A stretch of DNA of 64,000 bases, taken from the NCBI RefSeq assembly GCF_000801105.2, contig NC_079511.1, positions 14,128,784 to 14,192,783 on the forward strand, in the 5' to 3' direction. The DNA comes from Raphanus sativus. Taxonomy: Eukaryota > Streptophyta > Magnoliopsida > Brassicales > Brassicaceae. Shown here in pieces: positions 22,870 to 35,848 of the stretch. Both the position numbers and the translations under genes were made by a program. The first letter of the stretch is position 1; each line of letters starts with the position of its first letter. The notes below the pieces were generated by a model. The model did not search any database and had not been told where the DNA came from. It saw only the letters and a list, made by a program, of their open reading frames with translations.

Positions 22870-24850
22870 AGTAGATTTCCAGATAGTTATATAAATATTA
22901 CTCCCTCTGTTTCAGAAAGATTCATATCCTAGGAAAAAATTGTTTCAAAAAGATACATTTTTTACTTTTTCAATGTATCATTTAATGAAAAATTGCTAAA
23001 TTTTTAAAAAAATAATTGTGTTTATTGGATTTCTATTGGTTAAAAGTTATGGAAAATTGTTATTCACAAAAACCAATGTATTTTTAATGTGTTTTTTTAA
23101 TATATGTGAAAAATTAGAATATGTATCTTTTTGAAACATATGAAGTATATGTATAGGGAAAAAGTTAAGAAAGTCCACATTAAGAAAGTCTCCTTAAACT
23201 TAATCGGAAATAATTATATGAATTTTCAAATTTAATGTCTGTCACCATTTATGATAATTTCGTAATCAAAATTTTTTTTGTTGCAACAATTAAGATATTG
23301 CAAGAAATTTAATAGGGAATTCTTTTATTAATTTATTTTATAATGTTTCAAGATTGCTCATAAATTTTTATATACGAAATTTTAATTTTATAATATAAAA
23401 TAATTTATATTATCTCAAAATAAATATCATGTATCCCATAAAATACAAAATATATTAATAAAAATAAAAGTCGCATACCAAAGTTTATGAGCATGGCATT
23501 TATTTTGAGGTTGACTATGGTTGTGATTGATTTAACTGTAACTAGAGTAAAACATATAAAAAATAATAAAAATCTTTTTCACCTGATTGGTTTATACAAT
23601 GGCTGAAGTGAGAGTAACATGTTTTTCGCTGATATATTAACGCCATTGATGACAATCAATCAGAGCCTATATATAAGACTATCCTATTAATTTTGTATAG
23701 GATTATATAATTGTAGATTTCAAGATAATTATAGAAAGTATTATATATATATGGCGAAAATTAAGGAATTCCACGTTAAAAATGTTAGTTTTTCAAAATT
23801 TAATCAAAAATAATTATATAAATTTCTAAATTTAATTTCTGTCACCATTTATTATAATTTTGTAATCAAAAGTATTGTTGCAATATTTAAGGGATTACAA
23901 TCTTGATTTAAATTTTTTTCAAGATTGCTTCTAATATTTTATATATGACTTTGATTTTACAATAAAAAGCAGTTTGTATTGTCCAGTCCCAAAATAAATG
24001 TCATGTATCCCATAAAATAAAAAAAATATTATTTGATGACAAAAAAAAATATTATTCAAAATAAATGTCATGTACTAAATTTTTATAGAAGAACATAATT
24101 ATGAACTTTTTATATTTTCAAATCCCTAAAAATGTCATGTATCATTTATGAATCGTAAAGAACATGAATACTATAAAAATATGAATTGTATATATAGTCA
24201 AAACTCTATCAGTTGTGAGTCTTGTGACTATGTATTTCAGACTATCCTGTTAATTTTGTATAGGATTATAATCGTAGATTTTCAGATAATTATATAAAAT
24301 ATTATATGAATAGGGCGGAAATTACGGAAGTCCACATTAAAAATGATATTCGCCTTAAACTTAATCGGAAAGAATTATATAAATTTCCAAATTTAATATA
24401 TGTCACCGTTTATAATAATTTTGTATTCAAAAAGTATTTTAGAAAACAAAATAGAGATTGCAAGAAATTTAATATGGAATTCCTTTTTGAATTTTTTTAT
24501 AATTTTCAAGATTGCTCATAAATATTTATATACGACATTTTAATATTACAATATAAAAAAATTATATTGTCTATCTCAAAATAAATGTCATGTATCCCAT
24601 AAAATACAAAAAATATTCATGAAAATAAATGTCATGTACTAAAGTTTTATAGAAAAACAAAACTATAAATCGTTTATATTTTTCAGTCCCTAAAAAATAT
24701 CATGTATAATTTAGAGTCGTAAAAAAATTTGATATTATAAAAATATGAATCATATATATAGTCAAAACCCTATCAATTGTGACTATAGATATCCTACTAT
24801 CCTATTAATTTCGTATAACATTATAAAAACATTACCGGATTTGATATCAT
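22870..24850. repeat. Three diverged direct copies of a ~560-bp AT-rich repeat
   Basis: Anchors recur in order. ACTATCCTATTAATTTTGTA-type sequence lies at 23678, 24241 and 24796. AGTCCACATTAA-type sequence lies at 23172, 23768 and 24329. Each is followed by ATTATATAAATTT, CTGTCACCATTTAT-like and GTCATGTATCCCATAAAAT phrases. Spacing is 555-596 bp. No coding potential. Copy 1 is split by a MITE. Confidence 0.75.
22899..23147. mobile_element. Stowaway-like MITE
   Basis: The element occupies 22901-23145 and is flanked by TA on both sides (22899-22900, 23146-23147). The left end CTCCCTCTGTTTCA pairs with the right end, reverse complemented CTTCATATGTTTCA. It sits inside copy 1 of the 560-bp repeat. 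In copy 3 (about 24300) the same sequence AATATTATATG-ATAGGG runs uninterrupted, giving an empty site. Confidence 0.8.
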
Positions 24851-27800
24851 CGTCCATATCAATGCACGTAACCAATTAATATCAATTAATATGACTAAGA
24901 CATTATGTTAAGCTAGTACTAATTTACAATGGCAAAAAATATAATAAGTCTAGTAAGAAGAAAGTTTTTACATAAAGAGGCTGAAAATAAATATGGTGTT
25001 GCCACATAGGAAATGTCATTCTTGTTAATAACACATGAGCATAAGGGATTAATGTCTAAAAACAAAAAATTAAGCCGAATTGTTGAATTATATCATGGTT
25101 CTAGGTTTTATCTCTTATCTAATTTCAGTTGTTATATTTTTGTTTTCTTTTCCTTTGCGAATCAATACCATTAAAACAAGATCATTCCTGAATTATACCC
25201 TTAATAAATATTTTAAATTTTCCAAAAATGTCCTTAATGATATGAACAAACTAAAAAATTCATTAATGGCATTATGGTCTTTCGATTTTGTGGACCTATT
25301 TCAATATTTAGATGGGCTTGCTAACTAATTAAATGGGTTATGTTTTTATATAATCAAATTCAAATTCCATAAACTTTTTAATATCAATACCACAAATTAA
25401 AGTCTGCAATAATTTAAATAAGTTGATATTAGAGATTGAAATTCTACATGAGGATGAGACTTAATCAAAAATATTATTGGCCAGTTTATATGTTTAGCAA
25501 TATTTTATATAAATTATAAATCTTTAAAATTATATAATAGCCCAAGTAAGTATTTCGGATAAAACCAATGTTTTGAAAACCGACCCGGACACTGAACCGG
25601 ACGATTTACCGGGTTACTGGGTCATTGAGTCAACCGCAGGTAAACCGCGGGTGAACCGCAGATTAATAAATAAATTAGTTTTATTATATAATAATATATT
25701 AGCTAATAAAATAAAATAAAAATAAAAATATATAAAACTAAAGTTACTACTTTCTAAATATCTTTAAAACATAAAATAATAATTTGGATATGTATATATT
25801 TTACGTTTAATAAACATTTAGAATACTTAACTTAACTTTTTATATTTTTATTTTCATTTAATATACAACTAAAAAAATTATCTACTGGTTCAACCGGTGG
25901 TTCAACCGGTACCGGGTTTTGAGTTTTAATTGGTTTGAGCGGGTTTTTGCTGGTTTTTAAATTTTGGGTTTTCTACATTTGTATTTCTGAAAACTAATGA
26001 AATAAATATTTTTGTGAATCAAATTTTTTTTAAAAAATATAAACAATAAATAAAACATCCATATACACAAACTGGTAATTTTTTTTGTTCTAAAACTTGA
26101 TAAATAAAAATTTTAAAATACGTTTTACTAAAAGTATAGTAGAAAATGATTTCTAAAATAAATATGTTCATCTACTTCTTTTAGAACATCCATTCTACTA
26201 TTTACTAAATTTCTAAATAAGAGGAATGTGCATTCTACTAATCGTAAATGTATCCACTTTCCTTCTGTATGCATTTTCTACTTTTATAAAGTATTCTATA
26301 TTTCCGGGGAATGTTTTTTCAACAATGTACTCTTACGTCTACTCAAAGTAGAAAATGTTTTCATGATTTTTATTATTCTTTTAACTTTTTAGAAAACGCT
26401 TTCTATGGATAAGAATACATGATCTTTTGCGAAAATTAATGAAATTTCAGTTAAGAAAATATTCTAAAAATCTCTTAAAATATTCTTACCTCCTAAAACG
26501 TGTTATTGTCGATTTTACTTGTGAAAAAATAATTTTGCATTTTCTCTTCATCAATCTATGATATCTCCATAGTTTGTCTTGTGATTTTCACAAACCCTTG
26601 TTCTATTTTTTAAGTTTAATAAAACTAAAAAATTTACAAACGTTTTAAGCTTTTTATAAAAAAATATTTACTCAACGTTTTTAATAAAGTTTTTTTTTAC
26701 CAAAATCTTTTTGTAAAGTTTTGTTTTTATTTTTATAAAGTTTACAAAGTTTACTTTTATAAAAAAAATTTAAAATTTTTTATTTTTATTAAAAATTTTG
26801 ATAAAATTAAAAGTTTACAAAATTTTTAAACTTTTTATATAAATAAATCTTTGTAAAATATTTTGTATAAAGTTTGTTTAATTTTTTTGTTAAATTGTTT
26901 TTGTAAAGTTTTATTTTTATTTTTATAAAGTTTACAAATTTTATTTTGTTAAAGTTTTATCAAAAATGTTTTAAACTTTTTGTAAAAAAAAATTTGTAAA
27001 ACGTTTTTTATATATTTTATTTAACTTTTTTATTAAAACAATTTTGTATTTTATAAAGTTTATGAATTTTATTTTTATTAAAAACTTTTTAAAAAGTTTT
27101 ATTTTTATTTTCCCTTTTTACAACAATTTTAGTTAATTTTTTCAAAATCCTATTAGTTTAATGTATTTAATTAGATTAATCAATGGTTATTTTTAGGATT
27201 ATGAAAAAATTATATTAAAAAGACGAATAAACTATGGTTTTATAATATATGAACAACCATGCTGAATTTTTGTTCTGTTTTGGCAATTTGACTATGTGAT
27301 TTAATATCTAAACTAATAACAAATTTGAAATTAACACCTATACTTAGCATAAAAACTTTTAAGTATCTAAAATCAACATCGTGTCGGTAACATGCTGAAG
27401 ATGGACCAGTTTGTCACTAAGTCAAGTTATATTAACCTAAAGACATCATCTTTTTAGCTGAGAAAACAGAATAAAACACACTTACAACGGGTCAAAAGCG
27501 GGTTCCACCAATTATCAATAGGTCATTTTAACCACTTGTGATTGTGGAATCATTGTTCACTAATACAAACAATACAATATAAACAATCTGACCTTGATTT
27601 GTCATCTGTAATTCTATATAATCATTGTTAAAAATTTCAGTCTTGTATATATGTATTATATAGTGTATTAATTTTAATATGTTCTCAGAACATATTTTTT
27701 ATTATTTATTTTAAATTTAAGAGAATTTTAGTTTTTAACACCAAATGAATGTTAGTTTATATCTTTAAAATAATGTATGTTACGTTATCAATCTAATATG

Positions 27801-29504
27801 ATTTTTTTAAGTATAATATAATGTTATTTTATTTTATTTAATATAACAATATTCAAATATATTGTAATTAAATTAGTGTGATTTTTTAAATAAGAAACTA
27901 GATTTTGACCGCCACTTTAAAAACGCGAGATTTTTTATTTTAAAATATATTTTTAGAATTGTAAATATTTCTTAACATTTGATCAATACACTTTGAGATG
28001 TTTAGATCAAATTTAGCAAAATTAAAATATAGTTACTATTTCTAATGGTTAGGATTTAGGAAAAATTGGTTACCATATTTTGTATAATTTTATTATCTAT
28101 ATTTCTATTAACCGAGATTGTTTTAAATTCCAATGATTGTTACCTAATTTAATAATTAAAGAATTAACTAATAGTGTGAAAAAAACAATAAACAAAAGAG
28201 ATTGTGTATTTCATATATATTGTCTAGCAAATGGTATAGTTTGTTTTTACTAAATGATATTGATTGATGACCAAGTTTTAAAAATCAGATATTTTCAATA
28301 TCCAGCGATTTAAAAATATAATTCTTTAAAAAGATCCAGCAGGTTTTTTTATGTCGTTGGATTGTATTATTAAGCCGTTAAGAGTTCTAAACAATGAGAA
28401 TCAACAAAACAACATAGATCCAGCAGGTTATGAATGATAAAAAAATAGAATTGGTCAAAAAATATATTAAGAATCTAATTAGAAGAGAAACATACTCATA
28501 TTGAGCTTTGCTAAAAGTTTAAATACAATGTAAATCACAATTATACTTTCATATTACAAATACCAAGATTAGTAATTCAATACTTAGGATACTAAGATCA
28601 AATAATGAGATTTAAAAAAAAGAATGTGATTTACATGTTGAACAAAAAAAGAATGTGGTCTCCATTAGAAAATAATATTACTTTAAAAAAAGATTGATCA
28701 AGCTTTCTTTTTTTTGTGAAAGAATAATTGAGCATGTTAATGTAAATTATTAAAAAATAATATTTACAGTTTTATTTGAAAGTAAGTGTTCTAAGAAGTG
28801 TACTGATTCAACGAAAATAATACTTATACGACTATACTCAATCAAAAAAGTGTACTGACTCCACAAAAATAATACTTATCTTACCATTATACTCAAATCA
28901 GTTCTACTGTTATCTGTATAACCCTATGTTATACTCTGTTAAGTCATCGTTATTGTTTGAGGTTTAGGAATTAGTATAGTTACGATTTTTTTTTGGTTGC
29001 AACAAACACTTTGATAAATCTAATTTAGGGAATCAATAGAAAACGTTTTAAAATGCTGCAATGTGATTGGTCCTTAAAATATTTGATTCTGATTTGTTGA
29101 ATATATTAATAAATTAATTAAAATATTCTAAAAATAAAGAGTGACATGTGAATGTAAATTATTTTACAAAAAAATGGCAGAATACTAATAAGGATTATGC
29201 TTTTATAGTATATGTATTCTTTTCTTTGTACAATTAAACAATAATTCTATACTAGCACAAATGGTTAATGATGTTACCTATGAGAGACTCGACTTTGTTC
29301 CACCACAAAGGTGTTGTTTGCTGATAAAAATAATGCGTTTATTTCATGTTTATCAGCAAAGATTATTGTTTAGTTGACATCCAACAGGTCGGAAATACTT
29401 AAAAACCTTTTATTCTAGAGAAATTAGGTTCCATATACCCAAAAGATATATATTTAAGTAAATACTCTAAACACTATTGCTATTTGTAAACCCCAATGAT
29501 GTCT
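24851..29504. other. AT-rich intergenic DNA with short repeats
   Basis: No gene was recognised; the ORF at 25080-25328 is hydrophobic chance coding in AT-rich DNA. At 25565-25660 and 25885-25980 are facing blocks rich in ACCGGTT/CGGGTT, possibly the ends of a small hAT-like element. About 26600-27120 is an irregular array of TAAAGTTT(T)AT / TTTATAAAG variants. At 27400-27560 the sequence is more complex but has no open frame. Confidence 0.35.
28615..28657. repeat. Possible micro-insertion ending GTTGAAC-An
   Basis: AAAAAAAGAATGTG is present at 28615-28628 and 28644-28657. The intervening 15 nt end in GTTGAAC and run into the A tract. The A-rich repeats make this weaker than the other cases. 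Confidence 0.4.
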
Positions 29505-30660
29505 ACCACAATTTTGAAGGTTTCAATCGAGTACATGGCACCACAAGAGAGATCTTTTCAATCCACGTGCTGATAAAATCATATGGTTCATGGATGTTAC
29601 CAATCGTTTTGGTGTCGTAATTTGAATTTTTTTTTATAGATGTAACCAAAGATATGTGGTTTGATACATAATTTGTAAAATACTTATATAATGTATTGTT
29701 ATTAACTTATACATGTTTTTTAATTGTTACAAAACATGATGATGCTTCTCAAAATTTGTGAGGAAGATGTTTAAGTAGTTTGGGAAAATAGTAATCATTG
29801 TTTCTTTTGTATCTCTCCTAATCCCTTAAAAACAAATGAATTCTTCTTATCTTTTTATTTCTACCTTTATGGTCCAACAAATACTATCTTCTTGAAGAGT
29901 TCACCTACAATAGTCTTTATGCCAGCTTGTTTGATGTCCACCACAATTTAAAGGTTTCAAGCGAGTACATGGCACTATAAGAGAGATCTTTTCAATTCAC
30001 ATGTTGATAAAATCATATGGCCCATGGATGTTATGTTACCAACCGTTTTGGTGTCGTAATTTGAAAATTTTGGGTAGATGTAACCAAAAAGATGTGGTTT
30101 AATACATATTTGTAAACTTTTTGCATAATGTATTGTTATTAACTGATACATATTTTTTAGATGTCACGAAACATGTTTATGCTTCTTAAAATTTGTTGGG
30201 AAGATGTTTAAGTTGCTTGGGAAGATAGTATTCATTCTTTCTTTTGAATCTTTCATAATCCCTCAAACAAAAAAATGGATTCTTCTTCTCATTTTAGTTC
30301 CACCATTATAGATCCAACAAATACTAGCTATCTTCTTGACGAGTTCACCTACAATAGTATGTATGCCATTTTGTTACCACAATTTGAAGGTTTCAAGAGA
30401 GTACATGGCACTACAAGAGAGATCTTTTCAATTCACGTGTTGATAAAATCATATGACCCATAGATGTTACCAACCGCTTTGGTCATAATTTGAAAATTTT
30501 GGATAGATGTAACCAAAAAGACGTGGTTTGATACATAATTTGTATTTTTTTACATAATGTATTTTTATTAATTGATACATATTTTTAGTTTTTACTAAAC
30601 ATGTTGATGCTTTTTAAAATTTGTGCGGAATATTTTTAAGTAGCTTGTGTTAGCTATATA
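29505..30660. repeat. ~435-bp tandem repeat, about 2.7 copies
   Basis: Copies begin at ACCACAATTT (29505, 29940, 30376), a period of 435-436 bp. Shared phrases include GAGTACATGGCAC, AAGAGAGATCTTTTCAAT, GATAAAATCATATG and GATGTAACCAAA. Small ORFs inside the units are not preserved between copies, so I treat the array as non-coding. Its origin was not recognised. Confidence 0.8.
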
Positions 30661-31517
30661 TAATTTGTTAGATGCTACAAAATAGGTTATCAGGCTATTG
30701 TGTAAAAATAGCTAAACGGCAATCTAGGGATGTGAATTCAGTTAGTTTAATATGGATATAAAATACCAGAACCAAATCGGATAATATGGTTACTTTTGGT
30801 ACAAATATCCGAACTAGTTTCAGATACATTGGTTATTTAGATATATTTGGTTCATATACATCATACTCGAACCCACCTTAATATGGGAGGACCTGACTCG
30901 AAATCCACCAGAAAATTTATAGTAACCAGTGCAGCCTAATTTCAAAACAAACAAATGATACCTGAAAGAAACAGCTCGTACCCGAAAGGATACTTTAATG
31001 ACCTTGCATAACTAATTTTGTAAACAAATTAAAAAAATATTTGTTAACCATTTTGAATTCTTGTCACAAATTGAGAAATTTCATTCAAACATGTCGATTT
31101 TTTATGATTAACATGTAAAATAAATATTTTTGAATTATTTGGTAAACTCAATTAATGAAATAATTGAAAAGAGTGCAAAAGAAACGTAAAAGATGTAATG
31201 AAACACTTAGAATGAATAAATTTTGTTTTGTACTTCTGTAATAAATGCGGTCAAATTATTTTGAAAAATAATAAATGAGGTAGTTAGGATTAATTAAAAA
31301 TGAATGAACTTGGTAGAAACTAATTAAAAACAGTTATATATTATTTTGTATTTCAATTTTAATAGAATATATTTAATTATCTTAACTGCATAGATAGTGT
31401 GTGTATGTATATATATATATGTATCAATGGTGTATGAGAATATAACATCAATCTTTTTACATCTTCTTCCGGCCTCTCAATTTCAACTTTTGTTAGGAAT
31501 TTTTTTTTTTTTTTTAA
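30661..31517. other. Intergenic upstream of the defensin-like gene
   Basis: About 30725-30960 carries TAGGGATGTGAATTC and AACCAAATCGG-type motifs of a decayed hAT-like element. The last 100 bp before the defensin-like ATG contain an (AT)n run at about 31405-31420 and a T tract of 17 close to the start codon. No gene was seen. Confidence 0.35.
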
Positions 31518-31932
31518 ATGGCATCAAACAAATTTGCTTTCTTCTTGGTTCTTTGCCTATGTGTTCTCTCAACCGCAGGTGACACATTTTTCTAACACAA
31601 ATCTCCCTTTGTATAACATTATGATGTATAACTATTTATTTATCTAATTTTCTCTAAATTATTTATAATATATATCACTCATTCAAAGGTTGATGTGTTC
31701 GCCTGATTTCTAAAAAGTACCATTTTTGTTTATGAAAAATAACTGTTCATTTTCTTTTTCATACAAATTCGTAGAATTTGGAAAAGCAAAATTGTCATTT
31801 GGAAAAGAATGCCCAGATCCAGACGGCAAGGACATAAACATGGAGTGTTTTAATTACTGTGTAGCTCTTGGCTTCCTTGGTGGTTCGTGCCATGGCTACA
31901 AACATCACTTTATATGCGATTGTTATAATTGA
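31518..31932 (+). CDS. Defensin-like (DEFL/LCR) secreted cysteine-rich peptide
   Basis: This two-exon gene encodes 72 residues: exon 1 31518-31578, GT-AG intron of 196 nt, exon 2 31775-31932 with TGA at 31930. Exon 1 (MASNKFAFFLVLCLCVLSTA) is a signal peptide, and the phase-1 intron just after it is the classic DEFL structure. The mature part has six cysteines spaced C-x10-C-x3-C-x9-C-x8-C-x-C, with a GGSC turn before the fourth; the C-x3-C and C-x-C pairs are those of the cysteine-stabilised alpha-beta fold. Plant DEFL peptides act outside the cell in defence or in reproductive signalling; which applies here cannot be told. Six rather than eight cysteines places it among the shorter LCR types. 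The frame is intact, but no TATA box or expression evidence is visible. Confidence 0.75.
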
Positions 31933-32437
31933 TAAAAAAAACATTTCACTGCTTAAAATTCTAAATCTTATGATATTAGTATCAATTCTCATGGATGCAT
32001 GTTATTGTCAATTTATCATCATAATAAAGAGAGTTCATGGAATATTTTGAAGCCTAAGCATCTACAAATGTGTTGATTTACGAGTCATTTTGCGACCATA
32101 ATATGTTTTGTTAGCCGATAGTAAGGGGTTGATGTCAGTTTTTGTGCTTTTGTATTTAAGGAAAAAAATTGTGCCTAACAAGAAATTAGGTTTACATTTA
32201 TGTGTAGTTTTCTAAAATCGTTTTTAAATCATATAGCGTACATATATGGGTGTAGTATCATTTGAACCTTACCATGAGCTCAAGAAGCTATATATATACA
32301 CTATTAATATCACAGAACATGTATTTTTCCCTATAATGAAAAAGTCGATTTTTCAAATCTGTCCTTAATTTTCGAAAGCAATTTTAATTCTTATTGATGG
32401 CATTTTAGTATATTAGTTGTGGGCTTAAAATTTTACA

Positions 32438-35400
32438 TCTATACTATTAAAACATGATCTATTTTTTGACATGTCCATAATTTGTTTTAATATTATAAGA
32501 TAACTATGGATATTATCTAATATTACGATAGATGTTTAATTTAGTTTTTCATTTTTAATTGTATATTTACTTATTTTTAATTTTTTTCTTATAATTTTAA
32601 ATATTTATTTTAATTTTCTTGTTTTTATCAAGTAATAATATTATGATACATTTAATGTAATATTTCTATTTCTTATAATGTATGCTTGTTTTATTATATT
32701 GTATATTTAATTATAGAAATATTTGGAAATAACAAAAATGTAAAACTATACATTTTTCAGATAGATGTTTAATATATATTTTTTCATTTCTTATATTTTA
32801 TATTTACTTATTATTATTACTTTCTTATATTGTATATTTACTTATTCTAATATTATGATTGTTGTTTAATGTAATATTTTTATTTCTTATACTGTATATG
32901 TATTATTTATTTTTTCTATATTGTATATTACTTATAAAAATATTTGGAAATAATAAAACTGTTAGACTATACATTCAGACATATGTTTAATGTATTTTTT
33001 ATATTTTTTATATTTCTTATATTGTATATTTACTTTTATTTATTTTTATTATGTTGTATATTTACTTATTCTAATTATTCTGTTTTTATATGTAATGATA
33101 ATATTACGTTAGATATTTAAGGTAATATTTCTATTTCTTATATTGTATATTTACTTATTATTATTTTTATTCTAATATTAAAATAGATAGTTAATGTAAT
33201 ATTTTTATTTCTTATATTCTATATTTAATTATTATTTATTTTTACTATACATTTTTCAAAAAGATGTTTAATTTAGCTTTTCCATTTTTGATATTGTATA
33301 TTACTTTTATTTATTATTTTATATTGTATATTTACTTATTCTAATTTTTAACTTTTATATCAAATGATAATATTACGTTAGATATTTTATGTAATATTTC
33401 TATTTCTTATATTACATTTTCTTATTGGTTAATTTCTCTTATATTGTATATTTACTTATTCTAATATTACGATATATGTTTAATATAATATTTATATTTC
33501 TTATATTTTGTATTTATTTATTATTAATTATATTATACATTTTCCATAGAGATGCTTATTTTAGTTATTTTCCATTTTAAATTGTATATTTTAATTGTAT
33601 ATTTTACTTATTGTATATTTTTCTTGTAATGATAATATAATGAAAGATGTTTAATGTAATATTTTTATTTATTATATTGTATGCTTGTTTTTCTTGTATT
33701 TTATTAACTTATAAAAATATTTGGAAATAATAAAAATGCAAAACTATATATTTTTCAGATAGATTTTTTAATGTAGTTTTTGCATTTTTTATATTTTATA
33801 TTTACTTATTACTTCCTCCATTTCATAATATATAATGTTTTGACATAGTGCACAAAGATTAAAAATTTTATTTTTCTACAAAATATACTTTTAAATATGT
33901 ATAGTTTAAAATCATTAACCAATTTTAAAACGACTGTAAAATTTAATTGGTTGAAAAGTTTCCAGTGTGTTTAAAGTTAATCTCAAAACTTCAAAACATC
34001 TTATATTGTGAAACAACATAAACCATCTAAAATATCATATAACTTGAACCAGATGGAATATTATTTTTTCTTAATTGTATATTTTCTTATTATAATATTA
34101 AGATACATGTTTACTGTAATATTTTTTACTTTTTATATTGTATATTTACTTATTATTTATTTTTCCTTATTTATTCTAATTATTTTGCTTTTATATCAAA
34201 TGGTAGTATTACAATAGATGTCTAATGTAATATTTATATTTCTTATATTGCATATTTATTTATTATTTATTTTACTATAAATATTTCAGATAGGTATTTA
34301 ATATAGTTTTTCAATTTCTTATATTGTATGTTTTTTTTTCAATTTCTTATATTGTATGTTTTTTTTTCAATTGCTGTTATATTGTATGTTTTTTTTATTT
34401 TTTTATTCTAATATTATCATAGATCGTTAAAGTAATATTTTTTATTTCTTATATTCTATATTTACTTATTATTTAGTTTGCTCTAAATTTTTCAGATAGA
34501 TGTTTAATTTAGTTTTTCCATTTTTGATATTGTATATTTTTGTTTATTTTTTTATATTGTATATTCACTTATTCTAGTTTTTTTATATATTTATGTCAAA
34601 TGATAATATTACGTTAGATGTTTAATGTAATATTTCTATTGCTTATATTATATTTACTTATTGTTTAGTTTTTCTTATATTGTATATTTATTTATTCTAA
34701 TATTACGATAGATGTTTAGTATAATATTTTTATATCTTATATTGTATATTTACTTATTATTAAATTTACTATCAATTTTTCAGAGAGATGTTCAATTTAG
34801 TTTTTTATTTCTTAATTGTATATTTATTTTTCTTATATTGTATATTTGTTTTTTTTCTATTTTTCTTGCTTTTATATCAAATAATATTATTATGATAGAT
34901 GTTTAATGTATTATTTCTATTTTTATATTGTATGTTTGTTTCACTTATATTGTAAAGTAATAAAAATGTAAAACTATACATTTTCAGATACATGTTTAAT
35001 GTAGTTTTTCAATTTTTATATTTTATATTTCTTTATTTTTTTCTTATATTGTATATTTATTTATAAAAATATTTGGAAATAATAAAAATGTAAATTTAAA
35101 CATTTTTCAGATAGGTGTTTAATATAATTTTCTATTTCTTATATTTCCTATTTACATATTACTTATTTTGTATATTATATATTTACTTATTCTATTTTTT
35201 TTATATCAAGTTGTAATATTACGATTGATGTTTAATATAATATTTTATTTCTTATATTTTATATTTACTTATTATTATGTTATTATACAATTTTGAAATA
35301 GATGTTTAATGTAGTTTTTCTATTTCTTATATTATAATTTACTTATTATTTATTTTTCTTATATTTAATTATTATAATTTTATAATAGATGTTTAATGTA

Positions 35401-35530
35401 ATATTTTTAGTTTTATTTTTTTATATTTTATATTATTTATTTTTCTATATATTTTTCAAATAGATGTTTAGTTTAGTTTTTATATTTCTTATATTGTATA
35501 TTTACTTTTTATATTTTTCTTATTTTTTTC
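32438..35530 (+). repeat. 3-kb AT-rich repeat array beginning at a Helitron-type 5' end
   Basis: At 32438, after an A, the sequence TCTATACTATTAAAACATGA matches Brassicaceae Helitron 5' ends. From there to about 35.5 kb the DNA is an irregular array of TTCTTATATTGTATATTTAC and CAGATAGATGTTTAATGTAA units in a longer pattern of roughly 200-300 bp. Some units include AATATTTGGAAATAA. I could not find a hairpin plus CTRR 3' end, so the Helitron assignment rests on the 5' end alone. ORFs in it are hydrophobic artefacts of TAT/TTT codons. Confidence 0.65.
33810..34060. mobile_element. Stowaway-like MITE inside the AT-rich array
   Basis: The left end CTTCCTCCATTTCATAATAT follows TA at 33810-33811. 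The matching right end appears twice, once as ATCTTATATTGTGAAACA (about 33998) and again about 40 bp later as GAACCAGATGGAATA. The right terminus therefore seems partly duplicated. The body is more complex than the surrounding array. Confidence 0.55.
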
Positions 35531-35848
35531 ATTGCAACTGTTTGCTTGTTGTAAGCTAAACAAACTTGAATTTATTATTCTCAAATCCCTTTTTTTTTCT
35601 TTTGTAATATAGAAGTTATGCTTATGATACTCTGGGTTTGCCGAAACATCATATTTCTAATTAGATACTATGTTATTAAATAGTTTGAGCGGTAAAGAAC
35701 ATATCAGTTGTGAACAAATTGTTGAAACCATAGGGTCCATAGACTCCAAACCACTCCTTGAACTTTCTAATGACATCAAATGCTCTAAATTTACACAAGA
35801 AAATCCACCAAACAAGAAAGGAACATATTCTCAAAGAATAAAATAAAA
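35531..35848. other. 3' flank of the small membrane protein gene
   Basis: This is the transition from the AT-rich array to single-copy sequence. It probably contains the 3' UTR of the minus-strand gene that follows. No other feature was seen. Confidence 0.35.

Larger units (their letters stand above)
22330..24850 (-). mobile_element. Helitron 3' terminus; extent to the right uncertain
   Basis: Read on the minus strand, a GC hairpin (CCGCGC-AGG-CGCG, + strand about 22342-22356) is followed by TCGATCAC and CTAG (22333-22330) and then T. This matches the Helitron 3' end. The body would extend rightward and probably includes the triplicated repeat at 22.87-24.85 kb. I could not find the TC-type 5' end, so the right limit is provisional. 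No Rep/helicase ORF was seen. Confidence 0.55.

Noticed and set aside
25080..25328. 82-aa ORF with a hydrophobic start
   Set aside because: AT-rich background, TAT/TTT/AAT codons only, no family resemblance and no splice or promoter signals. It is best explained as chance.
34008..34906. Hydrophobic ORFs of 64-69 aa
   Set aside because: They are translations of the TTATATTGTATATTTAC repeat array and shift with it.
35550..35590. GTTTGCTT/AAGCTAAAC as a Helitron 3' hairpin for the AT-rich array
   Set aside because: The stem is imperfect and no CTRR followed by T sits at the right distance.
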